In this document: in pieces, positions 1 through 5,097 of the stretch | Layout: every line of letters starts with the position of its first letter | How positions within the stretch are numbered: position 1 is the first letter of the stretch | Source: Candidatus Saccharimonadota bacterium | Lineage (GTDB): Bacteria > Patescibacteriota > Saccharimonadia > Saccharimonadales > Saccharimonadaceae | Direction of reading: 5' to 3' | Assembly: GCA_028289095.1 (NCBI GenBank) | Contig: JAQGGY010000040.1 | Location: 1 to 12,175 of the forward strand | DNA length: 12,175 nt | The notes under the pieces: model-generated | Told to the model about the DNA's origin: nothing | Database searches by the model: none | The model's input: only the letters and a program-made list of their open reading frames with translations | Translations under genes and position numbers: made by a program

Positions 1-2
1 AC

Positions 3-53
3 CACGACGCATTCCAGACAATTTTAGATAGTTTAGAGCAAGCAACTAACTAA
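3..53 (+). CDS. C-terminal end of an unidentified protein, cut by the window edge
   Basis: In frame 3 the first 16 codons read HDAFQTILDSLEQATN and end in TAA; the other two plus frames stop after 8 or 9 codons. The peptide looks like an ordinary amphipathic helical C-terminus. The stop is followed by TAA/TAG triplets in other frames and a weak hairpin. Too little is visible to name the product, and it could be chance reading. Confidence 0.4.
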   Translation, partial: HDAFQTILDSLEQATN

Positions 54-66
54 TAGACTGACCGAC

Positions 67-90
67 CCGAATCCTGCGGAGTTCGGATTT
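67..90 (+). terminator. Weak terminator-like hairpin after the left-edge gene
   Basis: CCGAATCC (67-74) pairs with GGAGTTCGG (78-86) with one bulge, followed only by ATTT. The T-tract is poor, so this may be only a 3'-end stabilising hairpin for the left-edge gene. Confidence 0.3.
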
Positions 91-106
91 GCTACGCACA
101 TTCACC

Positions 107-138
107 AAGAAAAATACCCATCGACAATGATGGGTATT
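107..138 (-). terminator. Rho-independent terminator of tRNA-Glu
   Basis: Read on the minus strand, AATACCCATC (138-129) pairs perfectly with GATGGGTATT (122-113) around a 6-nt loop and runs into TTTCTT. It lies directly behind the encoded CCA end of the tRNA. The pairing extends outward into the tRNA 3' end (see findings). Confidence 0.85.
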
Positions 139-143
139 ATTCT

Positions 144-218
144 TGGTGATCTCACGGAGAATCGAACTCCGATTGCCAGGATGAAAACCTGGTGTCCTAA
201 CCGTTAGACGATGAGACC
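144..218 (-). tRNA. tRNA-Glu (anticodon UUC)
   Basis: The minus strand folds as a full cloverleaf. The acceptor stem GGTCTCA pairs with TGAGATC (one G-U), and the D arm starts TCGTCTAACGG. The anticodon stem CCAGG/CCTGG carries the loop TTTTCAT with anticodon TTC, and the T arm contains GTTCGATTC. The discriminator is A and CCA is encoded in the DNA (146-144). It reads GAA/GAG codons for glutamate. Confidence 0.97.
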
Positions 219-236
219 ATATTATTAACTCGGTGG

Positions 237-245
237 ATTATAGCA
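237..245 (-). promoter_or_regulatory. Extended -10 promoter of tRNA-Glu
   Basis: The minus strand reads TGCTATAAT (TATAAT at 242-237, preceded by TGC), 18 nt before the tRNA 5' end. The -35 region (TAGTCA at about 17 nt spacing) is weak and lies inside the terminator loop of the upstream operon, so the TGn extension probably does the work. Confidence 0.75.
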
Positions 246-272
246 AAAAAATAACCCTTTGACTAGAGGGTT
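245..272 (-). terminator. Rho-independent terminator of the two-gene operon
   Basis: On the minus strand AACCCT (272-267), an 8-nt loop, AGGGTT (258-253), then ATTTTTTT (252-245). This is a classic stem plus U-tract. It ends the transcript coming from the promoter at 1062-1090 and directly abuts the tRNA promoter. Confidence 0.85.
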
Positions 273-275
273 TCG

Positions 276-293
276 ACTAACGTGAAAGTTAGT
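276..293 (-). repeat. Small inverted repeat between the large palindrome and the terminator
   Basis: ACTAAC (276-281), six-base spacer, GTTAGT (288-293): a perfect 6-bp stem. It is the middle one of three hairpins in the 3' untranslated part of the operon. No function can be assigned. Confidence 0.6.
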
Positions 294-296
294 GCG

Positions 297-354
297 CCAG
301 AGGACATATGTTATTTCTACCGATATCGGTAGGATATAGACATATGTCCTCTGG
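297..354. repeat. 58-bp nested inverted repeat
   Basis: Arms of 14 bp (CCAGAGGACATATG at 297-310 and its exact complement at 341-354) enclose a second perfect 16-bp palindrome CTACCGATATCGGTAG (317-332). The two levels are separated by unequal internal loops of 6 and 8 nt. There is no T-tract on either side, so it is not itself a terminator. It lies 18 bp behind the stop of the frameshifted small gene. It may be an mRNA 3' stabiliser, a recombinase or regulator site, or a MITE remnant; the sequence does not decide. Confidence 0.9.
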
Positions 355-372
355 ACTTGTAATTAGGGGCTA

Positions 373-697
373 CTAGGCCGGCTGCAACTGATGGATGTAG
401 TCCTTGGACACACCGTAACGATAGTTCTTACCACTTCCGTCGATGTAAATAAGGATAATCCAGCCTTCGAGTAACAGCCCGGTATACAGTGCAGAGACCT
501 GTGAAGTGGCTGACAGCTTGGGATCGTGCGTCAGTTTGCGTGCAATATCGCATCCCCCCGGATGCCGTTACCGCATGACCTTTGGCTGCGTAGAGCGTTT
601 TCAACGCATCTTTTTCATCAAGACTCAGCCTTTCAAAAGGACGCTTGTCCTTCTTTTCTCGACTGGCCGATGCAGTACTCGAACGCGAATTGGTCAT
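373..697 (-). pseudogene. Frameshifted small gene, unrecognised 107-residue product
   Basis: The open frame from ATG (697) runs through ASGG and then switches to an unconvincing tail ending at 428. In the next frame, from the run of six G (minus strand, 559-554) onward, the sequence reads CDIARKLTHDPKLSA... through WIILIYIDGSGKNYRYGV to IHQLQPA and stops with TAG at 373-375. With five G instead of six, one continuous 107-residue protein results. The start is supported by AAGGAG seven bases upstream and by an ATGA overlap with the stop of the preceding gene, so the two are translationally coupled. The N-terminus is Ser/Lys/Arg rich and the middle (LSLDEKDALKTLYAAKG) looks helical. I recognise no family. 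The single-base excess may be a real mutation, a phase-variable tract, a recoding site or a base-calling error. Confidence 0.65.
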
Positions 698-996
698 ACC
701 AGCACTCCTTCAGTTTGCGAAGCGGCTTTTGCCCGCTCAGCTTGGACTTTCTGATTGGCTTTCGCCAACTCCTGATCACTCAGAATGCCACCAGTTTCGA
801 CGCACAGTGCGTATTCGTCAGTTAAAAAGCGACGGAGTGCACAGCGATCCTCCCACTTTGGAAACTGATTAAACAGCTTGACTTGAACGTCCCCGGTAAG
901 ATGTGACTTGCTTGTGACTTCCAGATCTTTCAGCGCGTCGCTAAAGGTCTCCCTTCGCTTCGTTGTTACCATGCAACTGTCATTTACTTTCTGCAA
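694..996 (-). CDS. Unrecognised 100-residue protein, first gene of a two-gene operon
   Basis: The gene begins with TTG at 996, preceded by AGGGGTG at a suitable distance; the in-frame ATG at 972 has no ribosome binding site and would give 92 residues. The protein is hydrophilic, helical-looking, with no signal peptide or membrane segment. It carries a central block WEDRCALRRFLTDEYALC around residues 48-65 and a charged Ala/Lys-rich C-terminal helix. I recognise no family. It is transcribed from the promoter at 1062-1090 with a leader of about 60 nt, and its stop overlaps the start of the next gene (ATGA). Two small coupled genes behind a promoter with an operator-like dyad are a layout also used by toxin-antitoxin or autoregulated modules, but nothing in the proteins confirms that. 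Confidence 0.6.
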   Translation of the reverse strand: MQKVNDSCMVTTKRRETFSDALKDLEVTSKSHLTGDVQVKLFNQFPKWEDRCALRRFLTDEYALCVETGGILSDQELAKANQKVQAERAKAASQTEGVLV

Positions 997-1061
997 AAAA
1001 ACATCACCCCTAAATTGTATAGGTACAAAAATTACCCAGCATCGTGCTGCGTAACATACTT

Positions 1062-1090
1062 TTTATACGCGATTTGACATTGCTTGTCAA
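1062..1090 (-). promoter_or_regulatory. Sigma-70 type promoter of the two-gene operon
   Basis: On the minus strand TTGACA (1090-1085), 17-nt spacer, TATAAA (1067-1062): a consensus -35, ideal spacing and a 5/6 -10. The -35 box is one arm of the inverted repeat at 1074-1090. Confidence 0.8.
1074..1090. promoter_or_regulatory. Operator-like inverted repeat joining two -35 boxes
   Basis: TTGACA, a 5-nt spacer, TGTCAA: a perfect dyad in which each arm is the -35 box of one of two divergent promoters. RNA polymerase or a repressor bound here would exclude the other direction. The dyad could also be a by-product of two consensus -35 boxes meeting head to head. Confidence 0.65.
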
Positions 1091-1102
1091 TCATTCTATA
1101 GA
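1074..1102 (+). promoter_or_regulatory. Divergent plus-strand promoter sharing the -35 dyad
   Basis: TTGACA (1074-1079), 17-nt spacer, TATAGA (1097-1102). The -35 is perfect and the -10 moderate. It faces the surface-protein gene about 330 bp downstream and would make a long leader together with the promoter at 1190. Confidence 0.55.
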
Positions 1103-1127
1103 TTAGTGTACCCATTTTACCCTTGTA

Positions 1128-1171
1128 CGCTACATGTAGCGCTAGTATTCATAATACTTGTGCTTATAGCA
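1128..1171. repeat. Cluster of three dyads upstream of the surface-protein promoter
   Basis: In 44 bp there are CGCTACATGTAGCG (1128-1141, perfect palindrome), AGTATT-cat-AATACT (1144-1158) and TGCT-tat-AGCA (1161-1171). TAGCGCTA (1137-1144) adds an overlapping palindrome. They lie just upstream of the promoter at 1190-1218, where activator or repressor sites would be expected. Confidence 0.6.
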
Positions 1172-1189
1172 AAATCATGACGTAAAGCA

Positions 1190-1218
1190 TTGACATTATG
1201 GCGCTTTTATGCTAAATT
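1190..1218 (+). promoter_or_regulatory. Promoter of the large surface-protein gene
   Basis: TTGACA (1190-1195), 17-nt spacer ending in TGC, TAAATT (1213-1218): consensus -35 plus a TGn-extended -10. Transcription would start near 1225 and leave a leader of about 210-220 nt before the coding region. Confidence 0.75.
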
Positions 1219-1224
1219 AGTTAC

Positions 1225-1434
1225 ATCGGTTATCCTAGATATTGTCTGGGGTAGCGGAAGATCGTTAACAAGTCAGATTGTTACATAATACGTACAATTT
1301 GCATAGAACGTGGCACCAAGGCAGCCGACGCTTTTTCAGTTTAAAATGAAGATGTGAACGACGCTTTAGTGCTGCGTTTTGATGTAAATTAGAACGCACA
1401 TGTAAATCACAAGCCCCCTACACCCGAAAGAGGT
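1225..1434 (+). promoter_or_regulatory. Long 5' leader with a possible attenuator hairpin
   Basis: No gene is seen here. CGTGGC (1309-1314) can pair with GCC and ACG (1324-1330, one bulged G) and is followed by CTTTTTC, which resembles a weak terminator in the leader. CGACGCTTT occurs twice (near 1326 and 1360). No known riboswitch class was recognised. Confidence 0.3.
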
Positions 1435-3321
1435 GTGAATCAATTGGCAACAGGAAAATACCAGAACGAAAACTGGTTTCAAATGAAGAAAAGAGTGCGA
1501 GAGGAGAAAAAACTCAATAAGCAGAATGCTTCAACGAGTCCTCCCGCATCACCCGTAGTACCGACGCCGGCTAGTTCACCTGCACCCGCAGGAACAACGA
1601 CGCCAGTAGCGGCGACTACTTCCGCACCAACGACACGAGCAGGAACTATGACACCAACGTCCTCAACGACTCCGGTCGTTCAACAGAAGCGCAGCTTGAC
1701 TCCCTTGTGGATTCTGCTGGGCATTCTGGTTTTTGGTACGCTGTTTTTTCAAGGCTGTGACATGATTACTCGTAATGCGGGCAATCCACAGCCTGCGGCA
1801 ACGTCATCGAATACGACACCGTCGGATTCTTCGACCTCGACCGCAACAGCAACGACAACACCGTCGCAAACCGCCAGCCCGACCACCAGCGCCAACCCCT
1901 CGCCCTCGGCGAGTACTGGCAACGGTGGCACACCTGGCAATGCCGACGGCAACAACGGTCAGGTAGTAGCACCGCCTAGCGATGTCACTACTGCCGAAGA
2001 TATGACTGCGGCAAGCAAGCAGCTTAGGGCTGGCGGTCTGGACCCGAATAGTGGCACTTTTGCCATTAACTGGGAAAAGAACGACGCGCTCCAAGTTGGT
2101 GCAATGGAATTCTGTAAGGCCAGTGCCCACAGTGCAACCGCACTCGTGGAACGCTTGGCTACCTGCCCCCTCGCAAAGTCCACTTACATGGACGGAGCAG
2201 GCGTTACCGAAGCGCAAGCTTTGGATGCAAACGCTTGGGTCCCATGGCAGTCCAACACAAAGCTCCATTACGCCAAGGGAATGTCATTCGACAACAACGG
2301 CAACGTACAATGGGGGACCGACTTTGTCGACCCTGAAGGCGCGGTTTTGTGGATTAATACCCACGCGACCAAGGCCTTCTACCTGCGAGATCGGTGCTTT
2401 AATGCCACCCACCCGCCGGTACCTACTGTGCTTCCAGCGACATTTACACCTGCGCCGGTACGCATAGTGCCTGCACCGCAGATAAAGACTGTTGTTGAAA
2501 AGCCCGTTGGCCAGACGACTACGCCTACGCCGACGCCGACCCCGACGGAAACCCCGACGCCTACGCCTACGCCTACGCCGACCCCGACGGAAACCCCGAC
2601 GACTACGCCTACGCCTACGCCGACGCCTACGCCGACCCCGACGCCATGTGTTGAAGGTCAGACCCCGAACCCGCATCCCGACACTGTCGAGCAGTACCCC
2701 TGCCTCGAAGAAAAGGATCCAGAACTGGACCCGATCGAAACTGGCAATGACCCGCACGACCCAGGACCCGTTCAGCCTGACGCTGGAGCACCGACCGAAC
2801 CAGAAGTACCTCAGTCCGAGGCGCCCACCGGTGAGTACACTGCTCCTCCCGCCCCGGCTGCACCGGCTCCTGCTAATCCCCAGCACGACGCGAATGCGCC
2901 CGTGAATCAAGGTGAAGCACCGGCCGCTCCTGTGGTCGACCCGATTACGGTGTGCGAAATTTGCGCAGCCGATCCGGCCGACAACGTTGTGGCAGCCGCC
3001 GCAACCGTAGCAGTAACCGCCGAACAGGCGTCAGAACCTGCAGTACTTGCACCGGCACCCGCACCCGAACCCGCTCCTGCAGCTTTTGTTGCACCCGAGC
3101 CCGTTTTTGTGCCTGCCGCATCTGAACCAGCCCCGGCTCCTGCCGTAGCTGTTGCAGCCGTAGTACCCGCGCCAGAACCTGTTCTTGTAGCAGCGCCTGT
3201 CAAACCCGCACCCGTTCAGGCTGCACCCGCTGCTCCGGCACCTGCACCCGCGCCAGCACCTAGTGTTGACGCACCCGCAACCGCCGTGGCCGCAGTCGTA
3301 GCCCCGAGTGCCACCGGATAA
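1435..3321 (+). CDS. Large low-complexity cell-surface protein with one membrane anchor
   Basis: The frame opens with GTG at 1435, but AAAGAGGTG lies right on that codon. The TTG at 1444 (fourth codon) has the correct 8-nt spacing and is the more likely start. Residues, numbered from 1435: a basic cytoplasmic stretch to about 30 and a Pro/Thr/Ser/Ala linker 31-85. A single hydrophobic segment follows at about 88-107 (LTPLWILLGILVFGTLFF), then a second Ser/Thr/Pro linker 112-182. A compact domain at about 185-325 is rich in Trp, with Cys227, 244 and 321. A Thr-Pro repeat spans 361-404, an acidic segment with Cys405/423 follows, then VCEIC (507-510) and an Ala/Pro-rich tail. Topology is probably type II, with a long wall- or envelope-spanning ectodomain. 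There is no LPXTG motif and no clean lipobox (FQGC). GC content is visibly higher than in the neighbours. The compact domain is not recognised; adhesion or contact with a host or neighbour cell is a guess from architecture only. Confidence 0.8.
   Translation: MNQLATGKYQNENWFQMKKRVREEKKLNKQNASTSPPASPVVPTPASSPAPAGTTTPVAATTSAPTTRAGTMTPTSSTTPVVQQKRSLTPLWILLGILVFGTLFFQGCDMITRNAGNPQPAATSSNTTPSDSSTSTATATTTPSQTASPTTSANPSPSASTGNGGTPGNADGNNGQVVAPPSDVTTAEDMTAASKQLRAGGLDPNSGTFAINWEKNDALQVGAMEFCKASAHSATALVERLATCPLAKSTYMDGAGVTEAQALDANAWVPWQSNTKLHYAKGMSFDNNGNVQWGTDFVDPEGAVLWINTHATKAFYLRDRCFNATHPPVPTVLPATFTPAPVRIVPAPQIKTVVEKPVGQTTTPTPTPTPTETPTPTPTPTPTPTETPTTTPTPTPTPTPTPTPCVEGQTPNPHPDTVEQYPCLEEKDPELDPIETGNDPHDPGPVQPDAGAPTEPEVPQSEAPTGEYTAPPAPAAPAPANPQHDANAPVNQGEAPAAPVVDPITVCEICAADPADNVVAAAATVAVTAEQASEPAVLAPAPAPEPAPAAFVAPEPVFVPAASEPAPAPAVAVAAVVPAPEPVLVAAPVKPAPVQAAPAAPAPAPAPAPSVDAPATAVAAVVAPSATG
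2515..2646 (+). repeat. In-frame minisatellite encoding Thr-Pro repeats
   Basis: Units of six bases (ACGCCT, ACGCCG, ACCCCG) repeat through about 130 bp and encode a (TP)n stretch interrupted by TET and TTT. A larger period is visible: the block encoding PTPTPTETPT occurs twice almost identically. Copy-number change here would alter length without breaking the frame, giving a rigid extended stalk of variable length. Confidence 0.85.
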
Positions 3322-3402
3322 TTGATTCACCCCGGGTACGAACCTGATAGTTGTTGATTGTTTTTCAGTCACTAACTAACTAATCGTCCCCACCCTGCAG
3401 TT

Positions 3403-3458
3403 CCGCTTTACCGCTACATCGCATTACCGCTTCACCGCAATACGGCTTTACAGCTTTA
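3403..3458 (+). repeat. Seven-unit degenerate 8-bp tandem repeat
   Basis: Units in order: CCGCTTTA, CCGCTACA, TCGCATTA, CCGCTTCA, CCGCAATA, CGGCTTTA, CAGCTTTA. Positions 3-4 (GC) and 8 (A) are the same in all seven units. The array is non-coding, lies 82 bp behind the surface-protein stop and ends 10 bp before the structured-RNA candidate. Unit size and degeneracy would fit protein-binding sites arrayed along one DNA or RNA molecule. Confidence 0.75.
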
Positions 3459-3467
3459 TTCCGTTGA

Positions 3468-3560
3468 AAATCGGGATTGCTCGTAGCGAAAGCTACCGTC
3501 ATGAAAATGACATACCTACTGCTCCGGGTTTACCTGGTAAAGTGGAGGCTTCCCCGATTT
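3468..3560 (+). ncRNA. Candidate structured RNA with a four-helix junction
   Basis: A closing helix AAATCGGG (3468-3475) with CCCGATTT (3553-3560) encloses three hairpins. A is GTAGC-GAAA-GCTAC (3483-3496). B is GTCAT-GAAA-ATGAC (3498-3511), one base after A. C pairs CTCC with GGAG (3522-3525/3544-3547) and, further in, TTTAC with GTAAA (3529-3533/3537-3541). Two identical GAAA tetraloops on the plus strand (TTTC on the other) argue for plus-strand transcription. A terminator-like hairpin follows at 3576. Promoter and mRNA leader of the next gene begin only near 3702, so this is not its riboswitch; it is either a separate small RNA or the 3' untranslated region of the upstream gene. It does not match any RNA class I know. 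Confidence 0.55.
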
Positions 3561-3575
3561 ACACGAATAAGGCTC

Positions 3576-3612
3576 GGCGTGTTGAGTATTTATACTCCAC
3601 GCCACCTTTCTT
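3576..3612 (+). terminator. Terminator-like hairpin behind the structured-RNA candidate
   Basis: GGCGTG (3576-3581) pairs with CACGCC (3598-3603), and inside it GAGTA pairs with TACTC around TTTA, giving an 11-bp hairpin with a small bulge. It is followed by ACCTTTCTT, a pyrimidine tail that is weaker than an ideal U-tract. Confidence 0.6.
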
Positions 3613-3701
3613 CAACCTTACCTATTCTGTAACAATCTGATTTGAACGATCTTTAAAAGCACTAGCACTATTGACTTTATTCCAATAATAGTCATAAAGT
3701 A

Positions 3702-3730
3702 TTTACTTTTTAATATAAATGTGCTATAAT
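3702..3730 (+). promoter_or_regulatory. Promoter of the LPKTG surface-protein gene
   Basis: TTTACT (3702-3707), 17-nt spacer ending in TGC, TATAAT (3725-3730): perfect -10 with TGn extension. The surrounding DNA is very AT-rich. The predicted leader of about 50 nt ends in the strong site AAGGGAGGAG (3770-3779), seven bases before ATG, as expected of a highly expressed gene. Confidence 0.85.
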
Positions 3731-3786
3731 GTAATAAATTCATTAAATACCTTGGCGTGTGGAGCGATCAAGGGAGGAGTACATAA

Positions 3787-5046
3787 ATGAAGAGTTTAAT
3801 TGCCGCAATCAAGCGCGCACCAAAATCATCGGCATTCGCCGCAACACTAGTTGCAGCAGTAGTCGTACCGGCAGCATTGTTCGCATGGGGACCATCCCGT
3901 ACGACATATACAATGGAATCACCGGCTGATCGCGTTACTTTCAACTCGATCACAAACAACACTAATTACGGCGACGAGCGTGATTTCATCACAATCAAAA
4001 ACCCAGCAACTGGTGGTTACACTGAAACGGTTACCGCTGAACCAGGTAAAGAATACGAAGTTCGTATCCTTATCCACAACAACGCAGCAGCAAACCTTGA
4101 CCTAAAGGCTTTGAACACGAAAGTACAAGCTGTCCTTTCACCTGCGACAAGTAAAAAGAATGCCATTACTAGCTACGTTAGCGCTGACAATGCTCAGCCA
4201 CAACGCGTTCATGACGATGCTTTCTTTACAAGCGACAAAGATTTTAACTTGGCATACGTACCAGGATCAGCACGTGTTTACAACAACGGCTATGCTGCAG
4301 GCGGACAAGGTAAAGCATTCAGCGACACCCTAGTAACTAGCACAGGTGCTAAACTTGGTTACGCAGCCGAAAATGATGGTATCATCCCTGGTTGTTTCGA
4401 GTTTATCAACTACGTTTACTTCAAGGTTAAGCCACAATTCGCACCTGTCGTTGATTTCAGCGTACAGAAAAAAGTCGGTGACGCTGCTAAAAACAGCTGG
4501 ACTGAAAACCTTTCAGTAAAAACTGAACAAACTGTCGATTACCGTATCGAATACAAGAATACCGGTACTGCACAGCAAGACAACGTTGTCGTCAAAGATC
4601 AGCTTCCAGCTGGCGTGACATATGTTGCTGGTTCAAGCAAACTATATAACAGCAAAAACCCAGCAGGCAAAGTATTGACTGACGGCGTTACTGCCACGAC
4701 GGGTATCAACATCGGCAGCCATGCTGCAGGCGCAAACAGCTTCGTTGTCTTTAAGGCAAAGATTGCTAAAAACGCTGATCTAGCAAAATGTGGATCTAAC
4801 ACATTAACGAACAAAGCAACTATCGCAACAAGTGCTGGTAGCAAAAGCGATAACGCTGATGTAACTGTCGCAAAAACATGTGTCGCTGGTGAAAAACCAA
4901 CACCTGTTACACCTGCGACTCCGACACCTGTTGTTCCTGCGGAACTTCCAAAAACTGGTGTTAGCGAAAACATCCTTAGCCTAATCGGCCTTGGCTCAGT
5001 CGTTGCAGCAGTTAGCTACTACGTCGCTAGCCGCCGTACAGCTTAA
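3787..5046 (+). CDS. LPXTG-anchored DUF11-type surface protein
   Basis: A 419-residue exported protein. Residues 1-33 form a signal peptide: basic KSLIAAIKRAPK, a hydrophobic core, and probable cleavage after ALFA. The mature part carries two related beta-rich modules. The first, about 78-217, ends YVPGSARVYNNGY...INYVYFKVK. The second, about 222-362, contains YRIEYKNTGT, DQLPAGVTYVAGSSKLYN and VVFKAKI, typical of DUF11 repeats. A Thr/Pro linker (369-385) leads to LPKTG (387-391), a hydrophobic segment (about 395-413) and the tail ASRRTA, which is the sortase sorting signal. The protein would be cut between T and G and attached covalently to the cell surface. Three cysteines (203, 335, 365) are present. 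Ideal start context, a strong promoter and codon choice like the housekeeping genes suggest a major surface component. It is a monocistronic gene with its own terminator. Confidence 0.92.
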   Translation: MKSLIAAIKRAPKSSAFAATLVAAVVVPAALFAWGPSRTTYTMESPADRVTFNSITNNTNYGDERDFITIKNPATGGYTETVTAEPGKEYEVRILIHNNAAANLDLKALNTKVQAVLSPATSKKNAITSYVSADNAQPQRVHDDAFFTSDKDFNLAYVPGSARVYNNGYAAGGQGKAFSDTLVTSTGAKLGYAAENDGIIPGCFEFINYVYFKVKPQFAPVVDFSVQKKVGDAAKNSWTENLSVKTEQTVDYRIEYKNTGTAQQDNVVVKDQLPAGVTYVAGSSKLYNSKNPAGKVLTDGVTATTGINIGSHAAGANSFVVFKAKIAKNADLAKCGSNTLTNKATIATSAGSKSDNADVTVAKTCVAGEKPTPVTPATPTPVVPAELPKTGVSENILSLIGLGSVVAAVSYYVASRRTA

Positions 5047-5052
5047 TCCCGA

Positions 5053-5092
5053 GACTGACCGCTCCACCAAGACGAGCGCTGATATATCAGTC
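5053..5092 (+). repeat. 3'-untranslated two-stem structure with alternative palindrome
   Basis: GACTGA (5053-5058) pairs with TCAGTC (5087-5092), and inside it CGCTC (5060-5064) pairs with GAGCG (5074-5078). CTGATATATCAG (5079-5090) is a perfect 12-bp palindrome that competes with the outer stem. It stands between the stop codon and the terminator, where it could protect the abundant mRNA from 3' exonucleases. Confidence 0.6.
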
Positions 5093-5097
5093 CTCAC

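Noticed and set aside
144..218. Integration of an element into tRNA-Glu
   Set aside because: No direct repeat of the tRNA 3' end was found elsewhere in the window and there is no integrase; the nearby copy at 102-109 is inverted and belongs to the terminator stem.
276..354. Integron attC site
   Set aside because: The palindrome is large, but the GTTRRRY and RYYYAAC core sites are not found in the required places (GTTAGTG fails the pattern) and there is no integrase.
506..872. Three plus-strand frames opposite the two small minus-strand genes
   Set aside because: No promoter or ribosome binding site; the minus-strand frames have coupled start and stop, good binding sites and a consensus promoter.
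1741..1767. Lipoprotein signal at FFQGC in the large surface protein
   Set aside because: The hydrophobic segment starts about 88 residues in, and the residues before Cys do not match the lipobox consensus.
2515..2646. CRISPR-like direct repeats
   Set aside because: Units are 6 bp, contiguous and in frame inside a gene; there are no spacers.
2284..2910. Long Arg-rich reading frame on the minus strand inside the surface-protein gene
   Set aside because: It is the complement of the Thr-Pro and Ala-Pro repeats; composition is absurdly Arg/Gly-rich and no start signals are present.
1804..3372. Other open frames on both strands over the surface-protein gene (1804-2268, 2051-2467, 2492-2905, 2907-3203, 3031-3372)
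   Set aside because: They follow from low-complexity GC-rich coding sequence with few chance stops; they have no ribosome binding sites and no protein-like composition.
3468..3560. Known riboswitch or SRP RNA (TPP, SAM, cobalamin, c-di-GMP, ZTP and SRP considered)
   Set aside because: Characteristic core sequences of these classes are absent; the element also precedes a separate promoter, so it does not sit in the next gene's leader.
4599..4973. Minus-strand frame of 124 codons inside the LPKTG gene
   Set aside because: The plus-strand gene has signal peptide, sorting signal, promoter and terminator; the antisense frame is only its shadow.
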